Shown: in pieces, positions 50,401-62,548 of the stretch | How the letters are laid out: each line of letters starts with the position of its first letter | Numbering within the stretch: position 1 is the stretch's first letter | Origin: Echinococcus granulosus | Lineage: Eukaryota > Platyhelminthes > Cestoda > Cyclophyllidea > Taeniidae | Assembly (NCBI RefSeq): GCF_000524195.1 | Contig: NW_020170481.1 | Span: 130,462 to 194,461 of the forward strand | DNA: 64,000 bases | Reading direction: 5' to 3' | Program-made: the position numbers and the translations under genes | Notes under the pieces: model-generated | Told to the model about the DNA's origin: nothing | What the model saw: the letters and a program-made list of their open reading frames with translations, nothing else | Databases searched by the model: none

Positions 50401-53400
50401 TGCATATTATTGCCCGATTTATTTGTTTGTGGTTTGTAACGTTTTAACAGTACATAGTCATCTGCATGAAATGAAGAAATACTGGCTGCCGCAGGATGGA
50501 TGGATATTCACTATCAAATAATGCAGAAACAGCTATTCTAGTGCATGAGTTCCAACCTGTCGAAGAAACCTCCATCCACCGTAAAAGTCGCAAAGCAGTG
50601 GATTGGGTCATAGTCAATTTGATTAAATAGGCTTCACTGGGGTCTCACATCAGCCCTCCTCCTCCACTGGACCGAAGCATGCTGAGTGTAGAGCACGGGA
50701 TGCCTGCCTATTTCTAGGTCGCAGGAACGCAGTTGGGCTTCGCCGTTCCATTTTCTATTCTCCTTCCATCTAATGTGTCTCAGGCGGGACGACCCAGACT
50801 TCTTCCTAAGGGATTTTTATTTCATAACCCGGTCAATTGAATGCAAGTTAGTCAATACGCGTTATGTCGTCACCATCCCCACCAACCTTGAAGTTGACCA
50901 ATTAGGTGAATTCTCCTTCGCGGTGGTGCTTTTTACTGTTTTGTCGCCTTTTCCTCTCAGGTATGCGTTGTGAAAACCATACCGTCTGACAGCGATGTCT
51001 AAAGCGCCACTTTCCAGCTTCCCACCTCACCCGCATTCGACGCCCATTGTGCACACTTGCAGGTGGCTGTAAATTTCCGCGTATCTCGCTGTTTCTTCAC
51101 TTTTAGTGGTTACCTTTGTGCCACGATGCGACTAGCTAGTTTCTCGGGCATTGATGGTCCCACGACACTGAGACACGACCACTTCTCACCCTCCCTCACC
51201 TCTACCGTCTCATTACCTTTGGTATGGGTCTGTCGTCTGTGTTAAAGGTTCCAATTAAAGGAGGGTGTGGGGAGGTTAGTTAACTAAATAACCTATCTGA
51301 TTGAATTTACCGGTTTTTATCTGTGGGAAAAAGACAGTGGTGAACACGTTATTCTTCAACTTCTCTCTCTTTACTGGTCAATTACTGTGGAGTTAGGTTG
51401 ATTGAAAGGCAAGTCATGGGATTCAACCGTGGTGCCAATTAATAATCCCTGAAATTACTTGTGCTCCTCACTCCCACGCTCATTGTTGATGATAGGTGTT
51501 TATTTTCCTCCTCCCCTTCTCAGCATTTTCGGGTGTTATCCTGCAGTTGATTAACCAAATTTCTCCATTTTCAGATATCTGTGGTGGGTGACACCCTCTC
51601 CGACAGTGGTCAGATAAATAATCAACAGGTCACTGTGCCTGAGTGTCGTCTCCACGAGGACATCGGTTCCCTACTCCTCAAACAGACCCTGACTGACGTC
51701 ACCCTAGTTGTGATGGCCTCTCCCATCTCCCCACCCCAACAGATTCCTGATAACCCATCGCCGCTCCAAGTAGGAGGACTTGATAGTGAGTCTTCCATCC
51801 TGCCTGCTGCCTCAACAGATGAGGAAGAAACCAGCTGTCGGGATGCTGAGGACAATGAAGAAGAAGAGGGCGAAGGGAGTAAAACACCTTCAAGAGACGA
51901 TGTAGAAGAACAGGCTGCAGATGGTGAGAGTGAGGGAGATGTTTCCTCCGCTATACCGCTTCGTGGTATCCTCCGCGTTCCGGGCACACAGCCACCGCCA
52001 ATACGGCAGCAATCGGACAGCAATGAGGCGGTGCGAAAAGCCGCGCCTCCACTTGTTTCATGCTCCGCCTGTTCTTCCTGTTGTCCTCAACAGCAGCAGC
52101 AGACGAGGGGTAGTGGCGATATTGATGATCGGCAAAAGCATCGACATGCTATTTCCACATACTCTGCTTCCTCCTCCACTTCTTCTATCACTGATCCACT
52201 TTCGATGGATGGTGGATATGTCTATAGTGATGGTGAGTCTGACTGTATTTGTTGTCTCGTGTAAAACAGTTGTTCAAAAGGCGACTGTACAGTGTAGATT
52301 CTCAGTTGAAACTGTATTTCAAAGTCTTGGCTGATTTTTAAGATTGGTTTGTTTCCCATCTGGTGGTTAATATCAAAAACTATGGGAACTTCGTATCGAG
52401 GTATTGCTTGTGTTTCATTAAAGTTTTTCAATAATGCAATTTCCTCAACTTCTTCAAACAGATTGTAATTGTCAGTCCGGTTTGACAACACCACTGCCGC
52501 AGCCGACAATACCGCCACCCACATCATCCTCCCTAACACCTCCTCCTCCAAATGTCGTCTCCACAACAGCGGCTATCCAGCTCTCCTCAGCGACCACACC
52601 CTCCGCTACTGCGTCTTCCTCCTCCACTCCCTTCTCCGCAGCAGTTGTTGGTAGTAGCAGCACTACCGCCTCTAAGCCGCATCACAACTATCATCAACTT
52701 CTTTCCCCTATCAGTGCCCCTTCCACTCCTACCCCAGCTATTGGAAGCGGTAGTAACGGTGACGGTTTTGTGTTGCGTCAATTTAAAGCGCACAAGGCCA
52801 TCCTGGCGGCGCGGAGCCCAGTGTTTGCAGCCATGTTTGAGCATGGAATGGCAGAATCGAGAGCCAATCGAGTCCACATCACCGACGTGGAGCCGGATAT
52901 CCTCGGCGAAGTGTTACGATTCATCTACACTGGACGAGTGGTGGGACTGGACAATCCGGTGATAGCGCAGGAGCTTCTAGCTGCTGCGGATAAGGTGAGA
53001 GAAAAGCGATTTTTCCCTACCTTTTTTGAATCGTGTATGTCATTATTTATAGAGTCGACCAAAATGAGGCTTCGGTTTCCCTAAGTTTTTGAGGGAATCT
53101 GTAGAGTTTTGCTCCTTTGCTTCGATAGGTAATATCGCGCCGAATACAAATCGCCATCTTCCGAGCCTTTATCCTTTTCAAAGCAGTTCTTTTCGGAGTT
53201 ATGAATTTCAATTAATCCCTTCTTTCCAAGGAAGATCTTAGCGGGGAGGACTCGAAGCATAGGTAACAGTGGGTAAATCCCCATGGTATAGGTGTGATGG
53301 CCGAATTTTAGCCGGCTTTACTACCTGAGTTAAAACCGATGAATTGCTTTATCTATCTACTTTTACAAGTAATTTATCCGCATTAAGTTCCACTACTATC

Positions 53401-55089
53401 TGACATTTCGAAGGGAATCGTAAAGGTAGAAAGGCCAGCTGGATTAGGGGATCTCTATTTCACTTTTTTCCTGAATTGTGCAGGCCCATCGTCCGAATGG
53501 CAATCGATCATTGCATTGTCCAGTTGATTTCCCGCACTTGATGTCGTTAATGCCACAGGCAGCAGTTCTAATGCTCTTCTTTCTTCCCCAAAAGCAAATC
53601 GTATTGCTTTGACAGCTGTAGTCTAAGGTACAAAAACTCATTCCTTATATTTTCCCCGTTGTAGTACCAATTGGAGCGGCTGAAGGCGATGTGCGAGGAG
53701 GAATTGGTGGAGCATCTCACTGTAGAGGCGGCCTGCGATATCCTCAGTCTCGCCGACATTCACAGCGCCGAGCAGCTCAAGACACACACCCTCGATTTTA
53801 TCATGCTGTGAGTTCTTGTTCTTCCTTCCTATTCCTCCCTCCCGACGTGTCTTCCTCACGCACGCGGTAATGTTTCTTGGGGCTTTCAAACGGCATAATG
53901 GACCTTGGTAGTGCTCGAGACCGCCTCGAAAACATTGTAGGTCCAGGTTTTTTGTTTTGCTTTCCTAGTATGATGCCATTCTTTAACCTGCTCGACGCCA
54001 TAGATACGTTGATAGAGGTGATGAGGAAAGGGAAGACCCTAAAAGAATGAGTCAGATGAATGAAAATGAGGGGACATTAAATTGATGCGAAGGCTTATCT
54101 TTGATGAGGAAGGGATTGTGGTCGCGTCAACGAATCCTAAAGCTGCATTGGTGTTGCTCGTAGCGATGGTAGAGCAACTGATGCCCCATTTGTATACACT
54201 AATCCCCTTTGTGCATTCGTACTTGCTTCCTTGCTTGGCTGTTTGTTGGCAAAGTAGTCCACTAAATACCATCTGGAGAAAATTCACACCCCAACAAAGC
54301 CGTAGACGTGGTCCAATTTAAAAGGTTACTTTTCTCTAGTGGGTAGATCCTTCAATCTCTTAATACGGGTCTGGAAGTGGGTGAGGAGGAGGTGGAAGAT
54401 TACTTGGGTTGGACATCAATATTGACGTAGTACCCGAGTTCCAAATGGCTGGAAAGGTCTGTACCAAATTAGATATGACGTCCTCGGGGATACTCCTCCT
54501 CCTTCTCCTCCCTCCTACCTCCTCCCTCCAACCACATCGACTGTAGCTGATGTCTAGCCCATTGGGAAACCTTTCAAGGCCATCAGTAATATGAACAGAC
54601 CGTGCAGGGCAAATTAACTCTTCGATGTTTTGTCCTGTCTCCACTTGACATTCTAAGGATCTATCTAGACTCATCAGCTGGTCTTAGTATTCCCCTCAAG
54701 GAGCGACCTGGGACGGCTCTATCCCGCCACGTTGTCACTGCTCCAGCATATGAACATGCTAGCTCGTATAGAATGGCTCTACTAACCAAAGACTAAGAAG
54801 TCTTATGAAATTAAGGACAATTGAAGGGAATTATTTAATTTCTTTCCCACTCAATGTTTTATGCCTCCTTTCTTCACCTCTCTATGTGGGCGTATGCAGG
54901 CACGCACAGGAGGTGTGTGAAACAGAGGGCTACGAACGACTCGTGCGTCATCGTCCCCACCTCTTGAACGAGTGCTTTCGCACCATCGCCTGCCAGCAGT
55001 TGCCTTTGCGCTGTCCCGCCGTAGGAGCTTGCAATTCCAATGCCTCCTCCAACTCCTCCTCGTCGCGTAAGCGTCCTCGACACTCCTAA
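47480..55089 (+). CDS. SPOP: SPOP homologue (MATH-BTB adaptor of CUL3 ubiquitin ligase) with large BTB insertion
   Basis: Seven exons join in phase: 47480-47772, 49698-49852, 49936-50063, 51575-52232, 52462-52994, 53665-53807 and 54900-55089, giving 699 residues. A short Pro-rich N-terminus precedes the MATH domain (about 50-190: [55 protein letters not shown]), with the substrate-pocket aromatics of SPOP kept, including the W-G-F of the KDWGF block. BTB begins RLHEDIG and [11 protein letters not shown], is interrupted by about 270 Ser/Pro/Thr/Glu-rich residues (about 242-511), then resumes [40 protein letters not shown] and [24 protein letters not shown]-like helices end with [14 protein letters not shown], and a basic SRKRPRHS tail resembles the SPOP nuclear signal. 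SPOP selects substrates through MATH and binds CUL3 through BTB. All donors and acceptors are GT-AG, and the insert is open throughout. Confidence 0.93.
51724..52759 (+). other. Low-complexity insertion within the SPOP BTB domain
   Basis: The first half, in exon 4 (51724-52232), is Pro/Ser then strongly acidic ([20 protein letters not shown]), with a Gln run and Ser/Thr tracts. The second half, at the start of exon 5 (52462-52759), is Pro/Ser/Thr/Ala-rich with PPPP runs and PHHNYHQ. It replaces a turn of four or so residues between BTB strands 1 and 2 of human SPOP. No stop interrupts either part, and intron 4 (52233-52461) is in phase with both sides. Confidence 0.8.
54486..54530. repeat. 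CTCC/TCC polypyrimidine tract in the last SPOP intron
   Basis: An imperfect CTCCTCC(TT)CTCC repeat of about 45 bases lies between exon 6 (ending 53807) and exon 7 (starting 54900). Confidence 0.6.
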
Positions 55090-55275
55090 CTGCCTCCTCT
55101 GAAGTGGCTAACAAGGTTCAGGCCCTTCTTCCCCCCATCTTCATTCTTCTCCTTCCGTCTGTTCCTCTTTTCTTTCCTTTTCTGTCTGAATTATCACTAA
55201 TTCCTGCACGCATGCACGTACATACAGTGTGCGTTTGTTGGTTTGTTTGGTTTTATGCCCATGCTATCCATTTGA

Positions 55276-55281
55276 AATAAA
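55276..55281 (+). terminator. AATAAA polyadenylation signal of the SPOP gene
   Basis: The first canonical hexamer downstream of the SPOP stop, about 190 bases after it. It gives a 3' UTR of plausible length. Confidence 0.6.
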
Positions 55282-57783
55282 CCAAACCATACATGCAAGT
55301 TCTGTTACGATGGCAATGATGACAATGCGTTATCTTGTGCTTTGTTTTGCGTCTCCTTTTGCGTTATTTGTACATTTCCATGACACCTTTTTCCCTCCTC
55401 TTATCTCTACCTGTGTCAAAAGATGTCAATCTATATATCTCTCCTACGCATTCAAGCCGTCACACTTAGAGCTGATCCCTCTCACTGAACACACACACAG
55501 ACACACAAATCTGGTTCCTGCTATAGTGATGCTGTTGAAGTAACCATACTTATATTACTTTCTTGATGTTGCTATTTGGGAGGCGACTTGGATGTGGGAA
55601 CGCCCTCGCTCTCTCCAGACATCCTTGAGATACGCTTTTATAGACTGCTCATTTTGAGGTGGTGAACAAGTTGAAAATTCAGCGGTACCGTGGGATTTTC
55701 TGAATGGACTTAATCTGCAGGCTAGATCGGGCAGTTTTCACTCCATCAGGTGGGTGATTTCTATAGCCTACTTCTAGTTCTTTGATAATTGGTGGTAGTG
55801 GTCATCTTGAAGGGTGCCGAATCGGTGGCCAGTCGGTTGTCTGGTTTCCTAACTCCCTACAGGTCGTCTTGTTGCCCTTCTGACTTTTAAGTCCGCCTAG
55901 AAGAGTTACGCCTCAAATTCTTATTCTTCCGGAAATCTGCGAAATCGGCAGATGAGATGAGTGACAGTTGGTCTTGTCCCAGTTGTCATGGCAGCTGATA
56001 TCAACAATCTGGTCGGAACAGGTGCAAACTACAACTAAGACGACCCGAATGGGCATGGTGGATACAATTTGAACATTTCAGCGACGAACCGCATTCAGGG
56101 GAATTGGTAACTGGTGCTTGATGGACAATCTTCGCTAGTTGGTGTGGTAGAAGGGAAAAGAACAGTCTTGTGTCTGTGATGAATTGCAGAAGCTTGTCCC
56201 AACTCGGTGGCATAGAACTCGAAGGCGTGGAGGACCGAGTTCTTGGGAAGGATCCTACACCAGGTAGTGCACAACGCGAAACTTCACGTTGTCATGCCTC
56301 AAAACGCCGGACTACTAACTCGTGAGATGATTGGTGCTTTGGAAGGGCATGGACTGGGAGATGCTGCCTCACCTCAGTCAGGTAATGCCTATTGCCTTGT
56401 CCCAGTATTGGACATGGGGTGTAGACTGCGCCAAATGGAGTGTCTGCCTGAGTAGCAATTTTTGTTGCCAAACTGGTGCGCCTCTCCGGAAGAGGATAAT
56501 CAACCAGATACACTTTCTGCCATAATTTTTCTCCCATTTTTATTAGATGGAGACAATGTGCACTTTTATTGGGAAAACCTCACAATTTCGCCTAATCAAC
56601 CCTGACAGGTGTCATTTGGGTGGGTAAGGCAGGGGTTGTATAAATTGGTTTGTTTTGTCTGAGGCGATTGGCAGGTTTAACATCACTGACCTTTCCACTC
56701 CTTCCAAAAAGTGGAGTAGAAGCGACCTATGGGCTTTGTTTTGATGTTTTTCACCGTAAAGACTTCAGGATTCAGGTAGTCCGAGTCTACCGACGAGCGC
56801 TCGGATGGACGCGGCTTCAGTGACCTTCCGCAGTGAGTCTACCAAAGCATCCATTTCGTATTTCTCTTTGTCAGGTCAAATGTGGAGATATAGGATTCCT
56901 CGAGCGGAAGATAGGGAGGTTGAGGTGAAGCAGTAGGTATGTCTATCTTCAAATTCACCTCTTTTTATCTCAAAGTAGGCGCGGCGGTGGGGAGCGGAAT
57001 ACGGGATGCTGCTTTCTGCTGCCTCCTAAAACCTTCCCAATATTCAGTCCACTTGAGAGGCAACGCGGAGCCCTCCTCACAAGGCGTACCTGGTTGCCAT
57101 GGCATGAAGTGATGTGTCCAAGATGTGTGGACCAGTCCATCATTGGGGTCAGTCATTCCATCACTTAACAAACGCTAAATTCGTTACTTTTTCACCAGGA
57201 CTGGAAGGTCCTCCAGAACGTGAGACAGCATCAACCCGGTCGGTCATCCTCACAGTCAAATAAGTCACACCAGGTGAGACACCTCGGTGAGGTTCCAACG
57301 TGGAGCGACCCACCCATCATGCTCCATGAAACGCGCATTTCACGAGTCTCTTCTAGTCGAACCCTAGAGATAAGTTTAAAAAATCATGCAAACTTTTATT
57401 TCTGGTCACCTGACACTTTCTCGGGTGAAGTTGGGTCGGCGTCTCCGGGATTACTGACCTCTTATTTAACCAGCATTTCTATTTCGGTAGCTTAATCAAG
57501 ACACTAAGTTCTTTTGAGAAAAAACTTTTAGCCAAAGCAACCCCCCACACCCGCCTCTCGCCAACAGCCTCTCTTCTCTTATCTCCGCTGCATCTGAGGT
57601 CCTTGTTTTGACTGCTGTGTAAAAGTACAAAGCAGGATCGCAATTAATCAACAGCATTGAGACCTTGGCGCCATCAAAAGGTTAGACCCGACTAAGTTTC
57701 AGACGAAAAAAAAATGGAATTTTTTTGCACTCTTTACGGCTTGGGAAGAAAAATGCGGTTTTCAGGCTGTAATCGAAAGGCGA

Positions 57784-57802
57784 CATCCCAACAGTTGGGA
57801 TG
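57784..57802. repeat. Perfect 9-bp inverted repeat with 1-base centre
   Basis: CATCCCAAC, one base, then GTTGGGATG. It lies in non-coding sequence and its function is unknown. Confidence 0.5.
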
Positions 57803-58649
57803 CAGTGGTCGTCTCTGACTGCCAATTTGGAACCGCGGGAGATAGACTAGGCTGGAACAGGTGGAAGGTGCTTCTGATATACGGCCTGATTTACTCTACC
57901 TCTTTGGGGTGGACTGTCCATGGAATGCGTCAGTAGACTAGTCATTGTTCGAGGTCTCAAATGACAAATGTGAGAGGTGAGATTGGAGCTCATTGGTTTG
58001 ATGTGATTGTCGAGATGCTGCATCATCTTCTTAGGGAGGAGGACTTTCCATTTCTGACAATGAGGACGCTCCGTTGTTAAACTCACTTGCCTTACAACGA
58101 TCAGCGTACCGTTTGGTGTTCTGCACCTCTTCAGCATTTTTCACCTCGGCCCCAGACCACCCTTACCTGGGGATTTTTCATCAATCTCAGAACTGGGAGG
58201 TTCTTCAGCTCCTCCCAAAGGTGACAATCTAAATGTCATTAAACGAGAAGCTTTCAAAGCTACGGATGCCAGTTATCAAAAAAGAAGGTCCTTTGTAGTT
58301 ATTGGAATACCTCCGGATAGGTCAGAAGTGAATCCAACCCTGGATAACCTCCTACTGGAAGGCTAAAAGCGTCAGCCTCGCAGGGATGTGCGCAACTGGT
58401 TGTGTTAGAACATCATTTGCCTAGATCCTTCCTTTTTTTGTCCCCTAACTGCACCAGCTCTTATGTCCATGAATTTTTTTCGAAGGGTTTGCGGTAATTC
58501 CTGTTGGTAGAATGTACTGCAACTTGTGGAGAGGCTTGTAAAGTGTCCTCACTATCAGTATCGGTCACTCTCTCCCACTTTGCTGTCGTGTCAAAATCTC
58601 ACAAAGATTGAGAATCATCCGCATCCCCCTTCCCACCTCCATGAGTCTG

Positions 58650-58783
58650 GCAAATGTGACCCAAGCTTGTCTACTTTCCGGACTGCGGTTAACTCGGCTC
58701 CAGGGCTAGTAGAACCTCCAGCAAGAAGTAAATGGCATGTAGAGGAGGTATTTGAATGGATCGCTGACATAGTGTCGATCAAG
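58650..58783 (+). other. Exon-like piece with possible SAM-type start, uncertain
   Basis: The plus-strand frame reads APGLVEPPARSKWHVEEVFE followed by WIADIVSIK, directly before a consensus donor AAG|GTACGT at 58784. The W-x-VEEVFEWI pattern is like the first helix of SAM domains. No following exon with the conserved second half was found, and the minus strand is open here too, so this may be chance. Confidence 0.25.
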
Positions 58784-61700
58784 GTACGTCTCTGGAAGAG
58801 GATATTGCTTCTGAGCCCACCCTTTACTTTCATTGTGGAAGTACTTCGATTGGACAGGGAATGTGGCAGATTTATTGTGCACGCTTTTTGAGGGGATGTG
58901 TAAGGTAGTCTGTTGCTTAATCCCCACTGGGAAATGTTGACGGTCCAACAAATCTCGATGGTGTGATGGAATCACTTCTACTTCTTCTTGGAAGACTTTC
59001 ACTGCACAGCTATACACGTCAAATCGGCGAAGGAAGAGAAACTTCCATTCTTAATCTTCCATGAGAGCACAAAATGCAGCGCCTCACATCTCCAACCGTC
59101 GTGGAGCCGTTCTATCATGAAGAGGTGTGCGCTTGACGGTGGAAGTAGATGAATTTCTTACTGCTTCACCCTGATCCCGGTATTGTCCCCCTCCTGGGGA
59201 AGCTTGTTCATATCGCCTCGCACCGCTTAATCCCAACCTCCTCTCCCTCTGGACAAATGACCAAGTTTGTTTGTTTAAAAATCGCTACAAAGTGTGTTGA
59301 TATTCTTCTTATTTCTGTAACGGCGTACCCTTGTTTTCATCCTGTGAATACTGGGTCGGTAGTACTCGAGTTTCGGTTCTAGAGACGGGATGGAGGGTAC
59401 AACATTAGCTACAGGGGGGTCACAGGAGAGGGTAAAAAGCCACGCAATGCCTTAATTACTCTTCTGGGTCATTCAACAGTGCCATCTTCGATAGAGGCGG
59501 TAAATCTCTCGGTGGAATCAGGGATTCCGCATCAAGCTTGGTCATTGTTGATGTGTTGAAGAAGCCTACTTGTCAGGTGGTCTGTCTAGACAGTTCATCA
59601 AGCAAAGTATAGCAGTCTTTGTTCAATTCCTGTCCGTTTCTTGCCCACATTGGGCGTTTCTTTATTAAATTGATACCATCTGAGCTTGTGGAGTCTCTGT
59701 AGGGGGGGAGGGTGACCGCGTGGTTCAAAATTTGCGTAGTACTGATTGACAACGAGATGGCATAACACCGTGACACCAACGACGACTTAAATTTAATTAC
59801 TGGTCCTGTCATACAAGAGTGATGTGACAAAAAAACCTTTCATTGACATCTACCATAAGAGCTGCGGCAACTTCCTGCCACCTACATCAAGTGGCAATTA
59901 AAAGTCGAGGCAAGAGCTTGACATTACTAGTGTCGTGCGTCATTCCTCATTAGCACTGAGGCTTCGACACGTCTGTGCTGTTACACGCTCTATAATATCA
60001 ATCATGCCTTGGTGGATTACTCGAAGTCTGAGTTGTGGGGAGGAATGGCTTCCATATTGTCGCGTTACGTAACCGGTCTCCCGAGCCACCCACCACATCT
60101 AAGACATGCACCGTCACTCCGAAAACCGTGTCCTCTGTGTGGGTGGACTGCGAACACAACCACTGTGCTTCAAAAGTGGGGAAAAAAAGGCTTCTTCTTC
60201 ATGAGCATTTAGAACAATTATCGCGAAAATCTGCCCCATGAGAAAATTTCCATTCCAGATTTGAGATGAAGTGGGATGGAAGGTACTGGTCCCACCTCAT
60301 CCTCTCTAAGCGATGTCCATCATTAAACTGGAAATGGTTATACAGGTGAGGTGGGTTCAGTGATCCTTGGCATAGATGCGGTAGTAATAAGCCAAAGGAA
60401 TTGCAGAGAGCATGCTACTTACTAATGGTCAGTAGATCAGGGGGGATGGCTAATAGCACGGACTGAGGTGCCCGTAAAAGGTGCTGTTAAAAAGCATCAC
60501 ATTACTGCGGAAAAAAAAAGATTTTAAGAAGAAAAGTGTAGTGTAGTGGATTTATATTACGAAGAACACATGAATATATTTGGCTACTTTATGACCTTAG
60601 TGGAAAACTAGAGCACCAGAATGGTGACCTTATTTGTGAACAGTGGTGGTCGACGAATTTCGGCGCATTTCTAGTGCCACAAAAATGAAGAAAATGTTTC
60701 TAAAATTATAAGATTCCTTTTTCGAAATTTGGAAGATTACGTGGATTCATCTCAGTAGGAATTAGAAGTTCGGTAAAAGTTATCGCTTGGAGAGCGGAGC
60801 CAAATCTACTGTATGCGGGGTTTCTACCGCTACAGTAAATACAGGTGAATAGGGATGGGGATGCATTAGTTTTGCACTATCTACACCGTCAAGTAAAAAT
60901 ACCCTTAAAAGTAGCTATCTCTGAAGGCATAACCCTGCGCCTTTTAGGGTGACGTTTATCTACTCGAGTTGTGGAGGTGGTACCAAATGCTCGCACAGTA
61001 CACCAACCTTTAGAGGGGACAGCTTTATAATAGACGCCATCAACTCGATTGCCTGAGATGACTTGGCTTTAATGACTCTCTTCCAGTGCATATTTACAGA
61101 TACGGACATCTGCGAAGTAAGGCGCCTTTCCTCTATCCCAAGCAAGAATTGGCAACCAGGCAGAAAAGAATGGAAAAATTATTCGCCACATCACAGGCCT
61201 GCATCCAAATCATCCATTTTGCGGCTTGTTTAAAGCTATTTATAGCGACCGCTGATTGACCTTGGACTTGGAGGGATTATTTGGTCAGGTAGGGTAGAAT
61301 TAACGCTATCGCAGCCAATCAGAAGAAAATAAGTAAGTGCAGCTCGATTTCCAAGATTGTTGAGGAAATCATCACGGAAATAAATTCTAGATTACTGACC
61401 AGGAAGGATTCTAGGACTTGAGGATTTAAAAGAAGCGTATTTATTATTAATGCGTGGAAGAACTGGGGGGCTACAGACAAGGTCAGAAGACCTGCCTAAC
61501 TGAATTGCATGTGGTATTCAAGGCAGAAATAAACCACAATCTTTCCCACTTATTTAGCCAATCACGAAATGAAGGGAGATCTGAGAGCTACACATAGCCA
61601 TTTGGGGATCAAGGACACCTCGACTTTTTCATTCTTTATTTATGAGTAATGTCAGCGGCCCATTAAGTATCCAAAATAGCCAAATAACGTGGATCTTTAC

Positions 61701-62548
61701 GTCTCCTTTTTAAGGCCAATCAAGGGAAGATTTTCACTGTTCCAAAACCTGCCTACTTAAATGAGGTCTCCAAATAAGTAGTGTATTCGCTACCACGTCG
61801 ATAAAAGCATAAGTACTTCATTTTTCTATATTTCCTTGTGATTTTAAGGGCATCCAGCTAAGAATATGGAAAATTCCCCTAGAAAAGTCCACACAAAGGG
61901 AGAGAGAGGAATTTTCACTTGAAAAGTATCCTAGATAAATTCCCACTGATGAAATTTCATTTTAATTAGGCGTTCATACAGTTTATCTCCTACCTGTTTC
62001 CCACTCCTCCCTATTTTTAATAGGTATTCTAAGCTCGGTCGGCTGAGATGATTTCGCGGGATGGAAGCGAAATAGAACAAATCAGTTGTGCGCACCAAAA
62101 AATGGGCTAGATTGGACTAATCACAATAAATTACTGGGAAAGTGGGTGGCCAGCCATCGAGGCGCCCGTAAAATGCCTAGGCTGCGTGTTCCGCTAATGA
62201 CTAGTCTACCAGCCGTTCTGTCTACTTGGCAGGCATGGCAATGGAGAGTGACAATTTATGCGCCTCTCTGTAAGGCCAAAGGCAGACTGAAAAAGGTATT
62301 CGGAACGCGCCCACACAAAAGGACTTATTTGACTAAAACTAATACAATGCAAATACAAGCACAACACAGGGGATTTGGTGTTTTTTGGAGTGAAAGAGAG
62401 GGAGAAACAGGCTGGTGGGAATAAATCGGAAGGCCTACTTCACTTTGGCTACCACCTTGAAAGTAAAATGTGGGAGACAATAGTGGGGGAAGGGTGAGAT
62501 TGGGAGGTTCACTCGCTTCCCGCTTCAGTGGGATGAAGGGCCTAGTGC

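Larger units (their letters stand above)
55090..62548. other. Gene-poor stretch, no named gene
   Basis: After the SPOP 3' UTR there are many short open frames on both strands and no recognised enzyme or transposon motif. An exon-like piece lies at about 58650-58783. A 96-codon minus-strand frame at 57847-58137 ends QAVYQKHLPPVPA. An AC-rich microsatellite lies near 55489-55508. A perfect short inverted repeat is at 57784-57802. The rest shows nothing I can support. Confidence 0.5.

Noticed and set aside
51622..52877. Minus-strand Ser/Pro/Gly-rich open frames opposite the SPOP insertion
   Set aside because: Low-complexity coding sequence often leaves the antisense strand open; splice signals and conserved flanks are all on the plus strand.
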